This document shows, one piece after another, positions 25,979-34,499 of a stretch of 43,734 bases of DNA (within the stretch, counting starts at the first letter, position 1; each line of letters begins with the position of its first letter). Made by a program: the position numbers and the translations under genes. The notes under the pieces are model-generated. The model was not told the DNA's origin. It ran no database searches and was given only the letters and a program-made list of their open reading frames with translations. The DNA comes from Verrucomicrobiota bacterium (GTDB lineage: Bacteria; Chlamydiota; Chlamydiia; Chlamydiales; Rhabdochlamydiaceae): the NCBI GenBank assembly GCA_018239985.1, contig JAFEGK010000008.1, positions 1 through 43,734 of the forward strand, given 5' to 3'.

Positions 25979-26012
25979 AAAGCACCCAGAGAAGTCTGGG
26001 TGCTTTTTCGTT
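25979..26012 (+). terminator. Rho-independent terminator of porin 1
   Basis: Arms AAAGCACCCAGA (25979-25990) and TCTGGGTGCTTT (25995-26006) around a GAAG loop, followed by a T-rich run. Nearly the same hairpin follows porin 2. Confidence 0.95.
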
Positions 26013-26025
26013 TTTCAAAAACTTC

Positions 26026-26054
26026 TTGCTATCATTTAAAATAATAAATATTAG
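26026..26054 (+). promoter_or_regulatory. Likely promoter of porin 2
   Basis: TTGCTA (26026-26031), 17-nt spacer, TATTAG (26049-26054), 45 nt before the start. The spacer contains TTTAAAATAAT, also found in the same place before porin 3, so the block is conserved between paralogues. Confidence 0.5.
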
Positions 26055-26099
26055 TGTCCTTAAGAGATTAAACAAATTATTTTAACTCGGAGGAGACCG

Positions 26100-27446
26100 A
26101 TGCAAAATTTTAAAAAATGGAGTAAAGCGCTTATCCCATTATCGCTTATCACATTCGCTGGAGGATTTGCAGAATCAGAAATTGCTGACAATTGCTGCCC
26201 CACTAACAATTGTTGCCCACCTACATGCTGCAAACCCTGCTGTGTACCACAACCTAAAAAATGCATCGACTGCGAATGCTACAATCCCCACTACTATGAT
26301 CTTCAATGCGATTGGGGCATATTCGTTACGGCCGACTTCTTGTATTGGTATGCAAGAGAGACAAATCTTGAATATGCTTATGACCAGCAATTCTTCCCTC
26401 AACCGACTCAGACAGCTGGGGCTTGTGCTCGCAGCTACGGCTATAATACGAAGCACCACTACTTGAAGACAGAGTGGAAACCAGGTGTTCGTGTTGGTCT
26501 TGGAATGAATTCTGACTGTGATGGTTGGGATCTGTTTTTAAACTGGACCTATCTAGACAATAATGTCCACGGAAGGACAACTCGACCAACACCTGATACC
26601 CTCAACCTTTGTAGGCAGACAGGAGTGTTTCTCGTTCAACCCTGGGCAGATGGGAATAACTCTTTTGTGAATGGTTTTGTAGCAGGTAACCCATCCTACC
26701 CAGTTATAAGCGCGAAATGGTCATTGATTTTTAATCAGATTGATTTTGAATTTGGAAGAAAATTTTGGGTCAGTAAGTGCATGACGATTAGGCCCTATAC
26801 TGGTCTTAGAGGAGCTTGGACACACACCAATTTCCATGTCACCGCAGAGTTAGCAGATCCCAATGTCGTGACGTTTGTTGCGCAGGATGTGGTAGTGACG
26901 CAGGGGCCCACTTTTAATGCGAATAACAACCGGTTTAAAAATCGGTTTTGGGGTATGGGAATCCTAGGTGGCCTACAACCAGAATTTATGCTTGGAGACT
27001 GGTGTGGCTATGGGATGTTCAGCCTCTATGGTAATGTTGAAGGAGCTCTTATTTGGGGTAAATATAAAGGGAGAAACCAGATCCAGTTTGTCTCCGATGT
27101 AGCTCAAACCATCGGCGGGGTAAATGCCGATATCCGTCGTTCTGCTTTCCCGCTTGAGAGAGATGGGTTTTCCCGTATGCAAGGGATCTTAGATCTTGGG
27201 ATCGGAATGCGTTGGGAGCAACATTGGTGCTGTGATCGTTTTAGCACTGCGATCGATATAGGTTGGGAACACCATTATTGGTTTGATTTCGGCTTCTATC
27301 ACAGACCAGGAATTTCGATAACAGAAGACACTCGCGGAAACTTTCCCACTGCCTCTCCAATCCTTAGCTTCCCAGGCAGCTCTGACAATTTTGTATCGAA
27401 CTTAGGATTAGGAGGGTTTGTCCTCCGGTTCAGGTTCGATTTCTAG
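26100..27446 (+). CDS. MOMP-like cysteine-rich porin 2
   Basis: 448 aa, with GGAGGA before the ATG. It shares signal peptide, cysteine-rich N-terminus (CCPTNNCCPPTCCKPCC), barrel and RFRFDF end with porin 1; most differences lie in short stretches that would be external loops (after the NNVHG and FNANNNRF segments). This points to tandem duplication followed by loop diversification. Porins of this type form diffusion channels and the disulfide-linked outer envelope. It has its own promoter-like block and terminator, so its expression can be separate from porin 1. Confidence 0.9.
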   Translation: MQNFKKWSKALIPLSLITFAGGFAESEIADNCCPTNNCCPPTCCKPCCVPQPKKCIDCECYNPHYYDLQCDWGIFVTADFLYWYARETNLEYAYDQQFFPQPTQTAGACARSYGYNTKHHYLKTEWKPGVRVGLGMNSDCDGWDLFLNWTYLDNNVHGRTTRPTPDTLNLCRQTGVFLVQPWADGNNSFVNGFVAGNPSYPVISAKWSLIFNQIDFEFGRKFWVSKCMTIRPYTGLRGAWTHTNFHVTAELADPNVVTFVAQDVVVTQGPTFNANNNRFKNRFWGMGILGGLQPEFMLGDWCGYGMFSLYGNVEGALIWGKYKGRNQIQFVSDVAQTIGGVNADIRRSAFPLERDGFSRMQGILDLGIGMRWEQHWCCDRFSTAIDIGWEHHYWFDFGFYHRPGISITEDTRGNFPTASPILSFPGSSDNFVSNLGLGGFVLRFRFDF

Positions 27447-27468
27447 TCTAGAGATTTGATTATAGCTG

Positions 27469-27505
27469 AAAAAAGCACCCAGAAATTTCTGGGTGCTTTT
27501 TCATT
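27469..27505 (+). terminator. Rho-independent terminator of porin 2
   Basis: Arms 27471-27485 and 27486-27500 are perfect reverse complements (core AGCACCCAGAAA/TTTCTGGGTGCT), followed by a T-rich run. It is the sibling of the porin 1 terminator. Confidence 0.95.
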
Positions 27506-27519
27506 TTTCAAAAAAATCC

Positions 27520-27548
27520 TTGTCAATATTTAAAATAATTATTATTTG
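27520..27548 (+). promoter_or_regulatory. Likely promoter of porin 3
   Basis: TTGTCA (27520-27525), 17-nt spacer holding TTTAAAATAAT, TATTTG (27543-27548), 29 nt before the start. Confidence 0.5.
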
Positions 27549-27577
27549 GTTGAATAAGAACAGATGGAGGCATCCCA

Positions 27578-28879
27578 ATGAAAGACTTTAAAATTGCCCG
27601 AGGGTTAATCCCTTTAATGGCTATGACCTGTGCGCTTATAGGAGAAGAAGGGGGCGATTTCACTGGATGTTGCGAGCCTTGCTGCCCTCCCAAAAAATGT
27701 ATCGACTGCGAGTGCTATACACCTGCCTATTATGATCTACGTTGTGATTGGGGGGTCTTCGCCACCTGCGATTTCTTATACTGGTATGCCGCAGAGTCGA
27801 ATCTCGAGTATGCCAATTTGATTCAGTACACTTATCAGCCTCCAACAGAAAATGGAAGTGTCGGGTCTCAGTATGGGTATGTGACTCAGCATAAATATCT
27901 CAACACAAATTGGGATGCAGGGGTCAGGGTGGGTCTTGGTGTCCACACACTCTGTGATGGTTGGGATTTCTTCTTAAATTGGACCTATTTCGACAATAAT
28001 ATCCATGGTTCCAGAAGTGAGCCGCTTAGTTCGACTCCAGAACAGCAATTTGTCACTGGCCTTATCAATGGGGTCAATGATCCCTGGGCGCCAGTGGATC
28101 AAGTGCGTAATTTTACTCAGCTTGCATCGCCAAGAGTTGCTGCTAAGTGGTCGCTAATTTTCAATCAAATGGATTTAGAGTTTGGGAGAAAGTTTTGGCT
28201 AAGCCGTTGGATGACCGCGAGGCTCTATACTGGGCTTAGAGGGGCGTGGACCCATACGAATTTCACTGTGAGAGCCAACTACACCGCTAACTATTTGCCC
28301 CTTAATGGAATTCCACGAGAAAATGTCACTGAAGACGCAAGAATTAGTAATCGATTTAGAAACCGGTTCTGGGGTGTTGGCCTCTTAGGGGGTGTGCAGC
28401 CTGAATTTATCTTCGGCGACTGGTGCTGTAGCACTTTCAGTTTATATAGCAACTTTGAAGGGGCGCTCATTTGGGGCAAATTCAAAGGGCGAAATCATAT
28501 CCGAATGAGAGTTTCATCTAGTGATGCTGCCAATATCAACGGTGGAACGTTAATTGCAGGTGGTGCTGGATTCCCTATTACTGTCGCTGCGAATCCGGTC
28601 GAGGTTAGCAGTTTATCTCGTATGCAGGGGATTTTAGATCTCGGAATCGGTATTCGCTGGGAGCGGCATTGGTGCTGCGACCGGTATAGCACGTCGGTTG
28701 ATCTAGGATGGGAACACCACTATTGGTTTGATTTTGGCCTTTACCACCGAGCCATTGCAGGTGTATCGCAATTAGGTGGCGCACAGTCGCCTAGCTTTAT
28801 GACGCCGCTCGGAACCATCGACTATGTGACCAATCTTGGTTTTGGTGGCCTCGTGGTTCGAGCCAGATTCGACTTCTAA
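27578..28879 (+). CDS. MOMP-like cysteine-rich porin 3
   Basis: 433 aa, ATG with a GGAGG box. More diverged than porins 1 and 2: shorter cysteine-rich start (CCEPCCPPKKCIDCECY), different loop segments, and an RARFDF end, but the strand framework (CDWGVFATCDFLYWYA, KWSLIFNQMDLEFGRKFW, GWEHHYWFDFGLYHR) is the same. Unlike its siblings it has no terminator after it: the ku start codon follows its stop after a single base, so porin and ku are likely transcribed together from the porin promoter. Confidence 0.9.
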   Translation: MKDFKIARGLIPLMAMTCALIGEEGGDFTGCCEPCCPPKKCIDCECYTPAYYDLRCDWGVFATCDFLYWYAAESNLEYANLIQYTYQPPTENGSVGSQYGYVTQHKYLNTNWDAGVRVGLGVHTLCDGWDFFLNWTYFDNNIHGSRSEPLSSTPEQQFVTGLINGVNDPWAPVDQVRNFTQLASPRVAAKWSLIFNQMDLEFGRKFWLSRWMTARLYTGLRGAWTHTNFTVRANYTANYLPLNGIPRENVTEDARISNRFRNRFWGVGLLGGVQPEFIFGDWCCSTFSLYSNFEGALIWGKFKGRNHIRMRVSSSDAANINGGTLIAGGAGFPITVAANPVEVSSLSRMQGILDLGIGIRWERHWCCDRYSTSVDLGWEHHYWFDFGLYHRAIAGVSQLGGAQSPSFMTPLGTIDYVTNLGFGGLVVRARFDF

Positions 28880-28880
28880 T

Positions 28881-29657
28881 ATGAAAGCGATCTGGAAAGG
28901 ATGGCTCAGCTTTGGTTTAATCAACATTCCGGTCAATTTGTATTCCGCAACAGTTGAGAAGGAGCTGAGCTTTCATCTTTTGCATAAAAAAGATCTCTCT
29001 CCAATCCATTACACGCGTCTATGCGATAAAGATGGCAAAGAGGTCCCCTGGGAAGAAGTGGTCAAGGGCTATGAGCTGGAAAAAGGGCGCTTTGTCGTCC
29101 TGACCGATGATGATTTCGAAAAGGCCAACATCAAACGGGTCAGGTCGATTGAGATTTTGGATTTTGTCGACGGCGATGAGATCGATACTGTCTTCTATGA
29201 AAAGCCTTATTATTTGGAGCCGCAAAAGGGTGGTGCTAGGGCATATCTTCTCTTGTACCGCGCTCTACTGGAAACGGGCAGGGTGGGGGTGACAAAATTT
29301 GTCCTCCGGAATCGGGAGCATTTAGGGGTGATTAAACCTTATAAAAATATGCTGGTGCTCAATCAGCTTCGCTTTGCTAATGAACTTAAGCTGCCTGCGA
29401 TCGATTTGCCAAAAGGGGCGTTTTCGAAGAAGGAAATCGAAATAGCGATGAAACTGATTGGTCAATCGACGGTCAAGTTCAATCCGAAGCACTATAAAGA
29501 TGAGTACCATGATGAGCTGCTCGAGCTCATTAAACGCAAGGCAAAAGGGAAAGGGGTACGTTCTAAAGGGAAAGCCCCCACCAAAACGGTTAGGAGCGAT
29601 TTAACGGCTGTTTTGCGCGCTAGTTTGCACAAAAGGCATTCGGTACATCATCGCTGA
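28881..29657 (+). CDS. ku: Bacterial Ku DNA end-binding protein
   Basis: 258 aa from ATG 28881; the longer frame overlapping the porin has no family sequence. The Ku core is plain: WKGWLSFGLINIPVNLY at the start, HLLHKKDLSPIHY, YELEKGRFVVLTDDDFE and YEKPYYLEPQKGGARAYLLL. The lysine-rich end (RKAKGKGVRSKGK) is typical of bacterial Ku tails. Ku bridges double-strand ends for ligation by LigD; no LigD is in this window. There is no good ribosome-binding site, so translation probably depends on coupling to porin 3. Confidence 0.93.
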   Translation: MKAIWKGWLSFGLINIPVNLYSATVEKELSFHLLHKKDLSPIHYTRLCDKDGKEVPWEEVVKGYELEKGRFVVLTDDDFEKANIKRVRSIEILDFVDGDEIDTVFYEKPYYLEPQKGGARAYLLLYRALLETGRVGVTKFVLRNREHLGVIKPYKNMLVLNQLRFANELKLPAIDLPKGAFSKKEIEIAMKLIGQSTVKFNPKHYKDEYHDELLELIKRKAKGKGVRSKGKAPTKTVRSDLTAVLRASLHKRHSVHHR

Positions 29658-29660
29658 TTT

Positions 29661-30743
29661 TTACTTTATGATTTCGCCTGTAATGAAGCGGTAGACAAAG
29701 CAGTTGTCCTGCTGTTGGAGCTCCTCTTCGAGCGGATGATCCCGTTTGAAATGGGGAATGAATTTTTGGGGGAGTTGGTACCCAGACATGAATTGCCTCA
29801 TGCAAAACCGGGCGCCGGGTTTGGCTGTCTTAAAGATCGCTTCAATCAGTCTTTCAAAATCGGCAGTTGTGAGGTAGGAGGCGACATCAGATACTGAAAA
29901 CCGATCAAATTTTTCCCCATCAACCGATTCGAGGTAGTCGATAAAGTTGCCGGTTTTGCAAGTGATCCGATTTAGGCGAGAGCGGATCCGCTTAGTGCCC
30001 CGCTCGAGTAGGTGGGGAGAAAAGGCCTCTTTTTCAACTTTCCCTTTGAGTAGCAATCCAAGGAGAGGGCTTTTCTTAGCCAGATAACGGTTCAAATAGG
30101 CGCTCATTCTTTGATGAATGTAAAGACCTGGGCTAAAAGAGGAATCCACTGAGAGGTATAACCCAGGATCTTTAACAAATAGGCGAGAGATGACGGGATT
30201 GAGAACGAGTTCGATCGATTTTTTCCACGAGGGGGTATCCCATTCAGCTTGGACAAAAGCTCTTTGCTTCTCTAGGTCGTCAAAGCAGAACAGTTCATCG
30301 ACTTTTGGTCCTCTCAATGTACGGATCGCTCTAGACGCCAAATACAAGAGTCGCTCTATTGTTCCTTGATAGATGACCCCTTTTGCAATCTGTTTGCTCT
30401 GCTTGGTCCAATAGTCTTTGCTGTCTGCTGGGAGGTGGGGGGCGATTTTTTGGAATAAATCGTGTCGGTTGGGATGTTCGTTAAGCCCCATAAAAGCTAG
30501 ATAATCGTCATAGTCAAATGCGGCGATTGCTGCACATTTTAGGTGGAATAGATGATTTTGGATGGGATTAGCATCGATGGCGAGGATCTCTTTGCAATCG
30601 GAGGTGAGCAGATTGAGGGGGCGATCTCCGCTAGCGGTAATGCAAATGACCGAATCATCGGGAGTGAGCTGCAAAGCCCGCTGCTCCGTGAGCCAATCTT
30701 CATTGCCAAAGCTGTAGCTAAGTCTCTCGTAAAAGTTTGCCAT
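29661..30743 (-). CDS. BtaA-like protein (DUF3419)
   Basis: About 360 aa from ATG 30743; the longer frame opens with TTG. The sequence has the DUF3419 look: ITASGDRPLNLL as the SAM-binding loop, IDANPIQNHLFHLKCAAI as the following strand, and later FDRFSVSDVASYL and CMRQFM. BtaA moves the aminocarboxypropyl group of SAM to diacylglycerol, the first step of betaine-lipid (DGTS) synthesis; the BtaB methyltransferase is not in this window. It could also be a DUF3419 member with another substrate. It converges with ku, 3 nt between stops. Confidence 0.75.
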   Translation of the reverse strand: MANFYERLSYSFGNEDWLTEQRALQLTPDDSVICITASGDRPLNLLTSDCKEILAIDANPIQNHLFHLKCAAIAAFDYDDYLAFMGLNEHPNRHDLFQKIAPHLPADSKDYWTKQSKQIAKGVIYQGTIERLLYLASRAIRTLRGPKVDELFCFDDLEKQRAFVQAEWDTPSWKKSIELVLNPVISRLFVKDPGLYLSVDSSFSPGLYIHQRMSAYLNRYLAKKSPLLGLLLKGKVEKEAFSPHLLERGTKRIRSRLNRITCKTGNFIDYLESVDGEKFDRFSVSDVASYLTTADFERLIEAIFKTAKPGARFCMRQFMSGYQLPQKFIPHFKRDHPLEEELQQQDNCFVYRFITGEIIK

Positions 30744-30999
30744 TCTAACTTTGATATATCGGCAGCGGGGGATAATTATCAATAAATTTTTTTATACTTT
30801 TTCTAGGTGATTGATAATCAGCTTTCTTTGATTTAAACCCACATTTTCTGCAAAAATGAAGAAAATAACCCTTATACCCGTTCCGTTGATTAATCCCTAG
30901 GCTTGTCACTTCGCAATACAAGGTCCAGTACTGAGATTAAAAAGGGTAGTGTGATATACAGAATTTTTAGACGATAGAGACTCGATAGGAGTTTAGATT
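30744..30999. other. Intergenic region between btaA-like and cNMP genes
   Basis: 256 nt, AT-rich, divergent. No small ORF with a ribosome-binding site seen. An AGGAG at 30987-30991 serves the TTG start at 31000. No confident promoter call. Confidence 0.5.
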
Positions 31000-31437
31000 T
31001 TGAATACTTTTGAGAAACTGCTTTTTTTGAAGTCCCTTTCCCTCTTCAAATATGTGAAGGATGAGGTGTTACTCGGTCTTGCCCCGCTCTTGGAAGAGCA
31101 GGTGGTCAAAGCTGGGGAGATGATCATTAAAAAGGGGGAGCTTGGGACGACGATGTATTTGATAGTGACGGGAAGGGTGAAAATCCACGATGGAGAGCGT
31201 ATTCTTAAAGAAATGGGGGACCATGAGGTCTTTGGGGAATTATCTGCGCTGTCTCCCGAAATTCGTACTGCCTCTGCGACGGCTTTGGAAGAGGCTTTGC
31301 TCCTAAAAATTACTCACCAGGTTTTAGAGGATTTAATGGAAATAGAACCAGGCTTATCCAAAGGGATCATACACGTGCTTTGTCAAAGAGCACGGTCGAT
31401 TGCCTCGGATCTTAACCAATTTATGATCTCTCAATAA
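31000..31437 (+). CDS. Cyclic nucleotide-binding domain protein
   Basis: 145 aa from a TTG start with AGGAG eight bases upstream; no other start fits. Nearly the whole protein is one cNMP-binding beta-roll: AGEMIIKKGELGTTMYLIVTG, then the phosphate-binding cassette FGELSALSPEIRTASATA with the Glu and Arg that contact cyclic nucleotides, and a C-terminal helix. There is no DNA-binding domain, so it is not a CRP regulator. One nt separates it from the NTT-HEAT gene; in some bacteria comparable cNMP domains are fused to NTT-like transporters, so a regulatory subunit role is likely. Confidence 0.85.
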   Translation: MNTFEKLLFLKSLSLFKYVKDEVLLGLAPLLEEQVVKAGEMIIKKGELGTTMYLIVTGRVKIHDGERILKEMGDHEVFGELSALSPEIRTASATALEEALLLKITHQVLEDLMEIEPGLSKGIIHVLCQRARSIASDLNQFMISQ

Positions 31438-31438
31438 A

Positions 31439-34051
31439 ATGCGCAATTTAATTGCTTTTACTTTTTTGTTTGCTTTTTTTATCGGCGCGGCTCAGACGTT
31501 TTTATCCGTCATTTCTTTGGCGATTTTTTTATCGGTTTATAGTAGTTCATTATTGACATATGTCTATATAGCCATTGGTATCATTACGTTCTTATTTGGA
31601 AATTTTTTAAATTTCTTTCAGAAAAATCTGGCTATATTCAGTCTTTTAATCTCTTATCTGCTGGTTTTTTCCCTTTCGCTATTTGGCTTTTGGGGCTTAT
31701 TAGTCTCAACTGATTTGAGTTGGCTTCCAATGGCTCTGTTTATCTGGTCCTCTGTGACCTATACCTTTATCAGTCTCGTCGTGTCGACGCTGATCCTCCA
31801 GGTCTATACATTACAAGAGGGGAAAAAGTTATTTGGCATCATCGGGGGGTTTAGGGCTGTTGGAGGGATTATTAGCGGGTTTTTAATTCCTTATCTTGTT
31901 CGATCAATCGGTTCAAATACCGTTTTTCTCTTGGCTCCGATTTTCATTTTCGGGGCTCTGGGAGTTCTCTTCTTGATCTATCAGAGTCGGAAGGAGCGGT
32001 TTGAAGAGAAGCGTGATGAGCAAAAGGAGAGTGTTTCTTTTAAAGGATTAAAGAATAAAACTTATACGCTCTTAATCTTTGCTGTAGCTGTTGTTTCGAT
32101 TTTTAATTATTTTTCCACCGATTTGATGTTCAATACTCAAGTGAAGAAGCAGTTTTTAACCCAAACGGAAATCGCTTCATTTTTGGGGGTTTTTACAGCG
32201 GTCTCTAATCTCCTCAACTTGATTGGTGGCTTTTTCTTATTCAGATTCATTTTAGAAAAACTCGGTCTTATTGTTACCCTATTTTTAAGCCCTGTCGTTG
32301 TGGGTGGGCTAGTCGCCCTGGCAATTATTGCAGATTGGATCCCTGTCCCTATACTTTTGGCCTCCGGTATCTTTTATTTTGCAATTTTAATGGAGAAAAT
32401 GCTCCGGACTTCGGTCAATACTGAATCATTGAGCCTGCTTTATGCACCCTTGAAGCCTGCTGAAAGAAAATGGGCTCAACTGCAATACCGGATCAACATC
32501 CAGTCGCTTAGCACCTCAGTTATTGGCTTGATTTTACTTGGAATCAGTCTACTTGTTGGGATCAGTATCCCTTCTGTCGGTCTTTTTGTGATCGCCACAT
32601 CTATTTGTGGAGTGATGATTATGCTTATGATCAAGAGAGATTATGTCAAAGTCCTGGTAGGGGCTTTAGAGAAATGGGCCCTTTATAAGCCAGAGCTCTC
32701 CCGGCTTGATAAAGACACATTAACGATTTTGAAAGGCCGTTTGAAAAGTCCCTATCCCGATGAGGTTATTTTCATCCTTCAAACCATCGAGAAAAGCGAG
32801 CCTAGTGACCTCCCAAAGTTGTTCGAGGAGGCCCTAGACAACACTTCGGCTGAGGTTCGCCTCTATGTTCTAAAACAAATTGAGAAGAAAAAAATCACCC
32901 AAGCACTCGAAAAAGTAAAGGCTCTCAGCTCGCAGGAGAAAGATTTGAAGGTGAGAGGACAGGCGGTGCGCACCCTTGGAGCTATATCGACAATCGAGAG
33001 TGGTTTTTCAGTCGATCCCAACCCCGAGATTGTGATCAGCAGTCTGATTGCTAGGATTCTCTACGGCTCGGACACAATCAAGCGGGAAGCCATACAGCAT
33101 TTGAACTCTACCCCAAAGCTGATCACTGCTCAAGTTTTACAGGAGGTCGAGATCTCTGATAAAGCCGATCGATTGCTCCCGCTACTGACAGATTCTGATA
33201 CCGAAGTGAGGATAGCAGCATCCTTGGCGGCAAAAGATGTGAAAGAGGAAAGGCTCTACCCCCTTTTGATTGAGAATTTAACGATTGCCCCTATTCATTA
33301 TGCTGCTTCTAAAACCCTTATGGAGGATGCGCCTATCGGCTATATCCGAGACCATTTTGGTCAATTCTCTCGGCGCGCCCAGGTTGAAGTTCTCTATCTA
33401 CTTGGTAGAATTTCAGGGGACGAGGCACTAGCCTTTCTGAAAACATTTTTAGCCAGTGAAAATCGGCAAGAGGTTCAAGCTGCTCTGCGCGCCCTTAAAA
33501 AACAGGGCTATGTGGCTGAGAATCGAGATCAGATTGCAGCTTTGCTTGCCTCTGAGAACCACAATATCGTCTTGTTAAAGCCGACTATCGAAAATTTGCA
33601 TCAGGCGCCAATCATACGTGATCTTCTAATTCGAGAAGTCGAAATGATTCAGGAAAGTATATTTATCCTCTTAACCTTTATCTACCCGGCCCATCCGATC
33701 CTAAGTGCAAAAGAAGGGCTACTTTCATCAGATCGGAATAAAATGAGTTATGCCGTCGAAGTTTTGCTGGAATTACTTAGCAAAGAAGATGCAGAGAACC
33801 TAATACCCCAACTTGCCTATCGTCCAAGTGAAGCTAAAGCCGGCCCTGAGCCCATCGAAGAGGCTCTTAAGAAAGTGGTCGACTATGCTCCACGGGCGTT
33901 CATTACCGCGATGACTTCCGCCGTCATTTATACAATTGGGGCTCTGAAGATCCATTCTATGATGGAGCTTGTCCAAAAGGAAGAGGCTCCACAAGATCCT
34001 TTGATAAGTGAGATCCGTCCATGGGCCCTAGAAGAACTCTCTAGGAAATAA
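31439..34051 (+). CDS. NTT-like (ATP/ADP translocase family) membrane protein fused to HEAT repeats
   Basis: 870 aa. Residues 1-405 hold about 12 hydrophobic helices in the pattern of NTT/ATP-ADP translocase (MFS-like) proteins, with GIIGGFRAVGGIISGFLIP as the typical glycine-rich loop. From about 410 to 865 there is a soluble alpha-helical domain of HEAT-like repeats (repeating LLPLLTDSDTEVRIAASLAA-type units). NTT-HEAT proteins are known in free-living bacteria and in some Chlamydiae; transport of nucleotides has not been shown for most of them. It is coupled to the cNMP gene 1 nt upstream. Its 3' end overlaps the convergent small membrane protein by 11 nt. Confidence 0.8.
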   Translation: MRNLIAFTFLFAFFIGAAQTFLSVISLAIFLSVYSSSLLTYVYIAIGIITFLFGNFLNFFQKNLAIFSLLISYLLVFSLSLFGFWGLLVSTDLSWLPMALFIWSSVTYTFISLVVSTLILQVYTLQEGKKLFGIIGGFRAVGGIISGFLIPYLVRSIGSNTVFLLAPIFIFGALGVLFLIYQSRKERFEEKRDEQKESVSFKGLKNKTYTLLIFAVAVVSIFNYFSTDLMFNTQVKKQFLTQTEIASFLGVFTAVSNLLNLIGGFFLFRFILEKLGLIVTLFLSPVVVGGLVALAIIADWIPVPILLASGIFYFAILMEKMLRTSVNTESLSLLYAPLKPAERKWAQLQYRINIQSLSTSVIGLILLGISLLVGISIPSVGLFVIATSICGVMIMLMIKRDYVKVLVGALEKWALYKPELSRLDKDTLTILKGRLKSPYPDEVIFILQTIEKSEPSDLPKLFEEALDNTSAEVRLYVLKQIEKKKITQALEKVKALSSQEKDLKVRGQAVRTLGAISTIESGFSVDPNPEIVISSLIARILYGSDTIKREAIQHLNSTPKLITAQVLQEVEISDKADRLLPLLTDSDTEVRIAASLAAKDVKEERLYPLLIENLTIAPIHYAASKTLMEDAPIGYIRDHFGQFSRRAQVEVLYLLGRISGDEALAFLKTFLASENRQEVQAALRALKKQGYVAENRDQIAALLASENHNIVLLKPTIENLHQAPIIRDLLIREVEMIQESIFILLTFIYPAHPILSAKEGLLSSDRNKMSYAVEVLLELLSKEDAENLIPQLAYRPSEAKAGPEPIEEALKKVVDYAPRAFITAMTSAVIYTIGALKIHSMMELVQKEEAPQDPLISEIRPWALEELSRK

Positions 34052-34421
34052 ACCCATGATAAGTGAGGAAAAATCCAAGCACTAATAGCACGCCGCAAAT
34101 GATCCAGTAACCTTGAATGAACCATTTTACAATCCGTTTCTGGATGAAGATCGGTGCAGCAACTCGAGCTATGCCACGAATCACAAGCAGATAGCCAATC
34201 AATGTGATCACTATTCGCCAGTTGAACTTGTAGACCGGGTGACCAAAGATAATCGCCAGACCAAAAACGAGGGAAAGGGAGCCAGAAAAAAGGAGGAGCC
34301 CTTTAGAAGATGCATAATCTGTGAGGGCATCTTCAAATTTTTCTTTCCTGAGCAACATATCCGCTGTTGCGACCAGTAAATAAACACCAATTAATTTTGC
34401 TAAAAATAGGGATACTGCCAT
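34041..34421 (-). CDS. Small membrane protein, four predicted helices
   Basis: 126 aa, hydrophobic throughout, with helices around LFLAKLIGVYLLVATADM, LLLFSGSLSLVFGLAIIFG, WRIVITLIGYLLVIRGIA and YWIICGVLLVLGFFL. A short basic loop (IFIQKRIVKW) separates helices 3 and 4. No enzyme motif and no family I can name with certainty. The gene is divergent from alr (78 nt between starts). Confidence 0.65.
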   Translation of the reverse strand: MAVSLFLAKLIGVYLLVATADMLLRKEKFEDALTDYASSKGLLLFSGSLSLVFGLAIIFGHPVYKFNWRIVITLIGYLLVIRGIARVAAPIFIQKRIVKWFIQGYWIICGVLLVLGFFLTYHGFIS

Positions 34422-34499
34422 AAATTTTACCTCTACATTCCTTCTAGAGATTTGGAATAATTTTTTCCAGAAAAATGAGAATTATGAGAATCTGGATGG

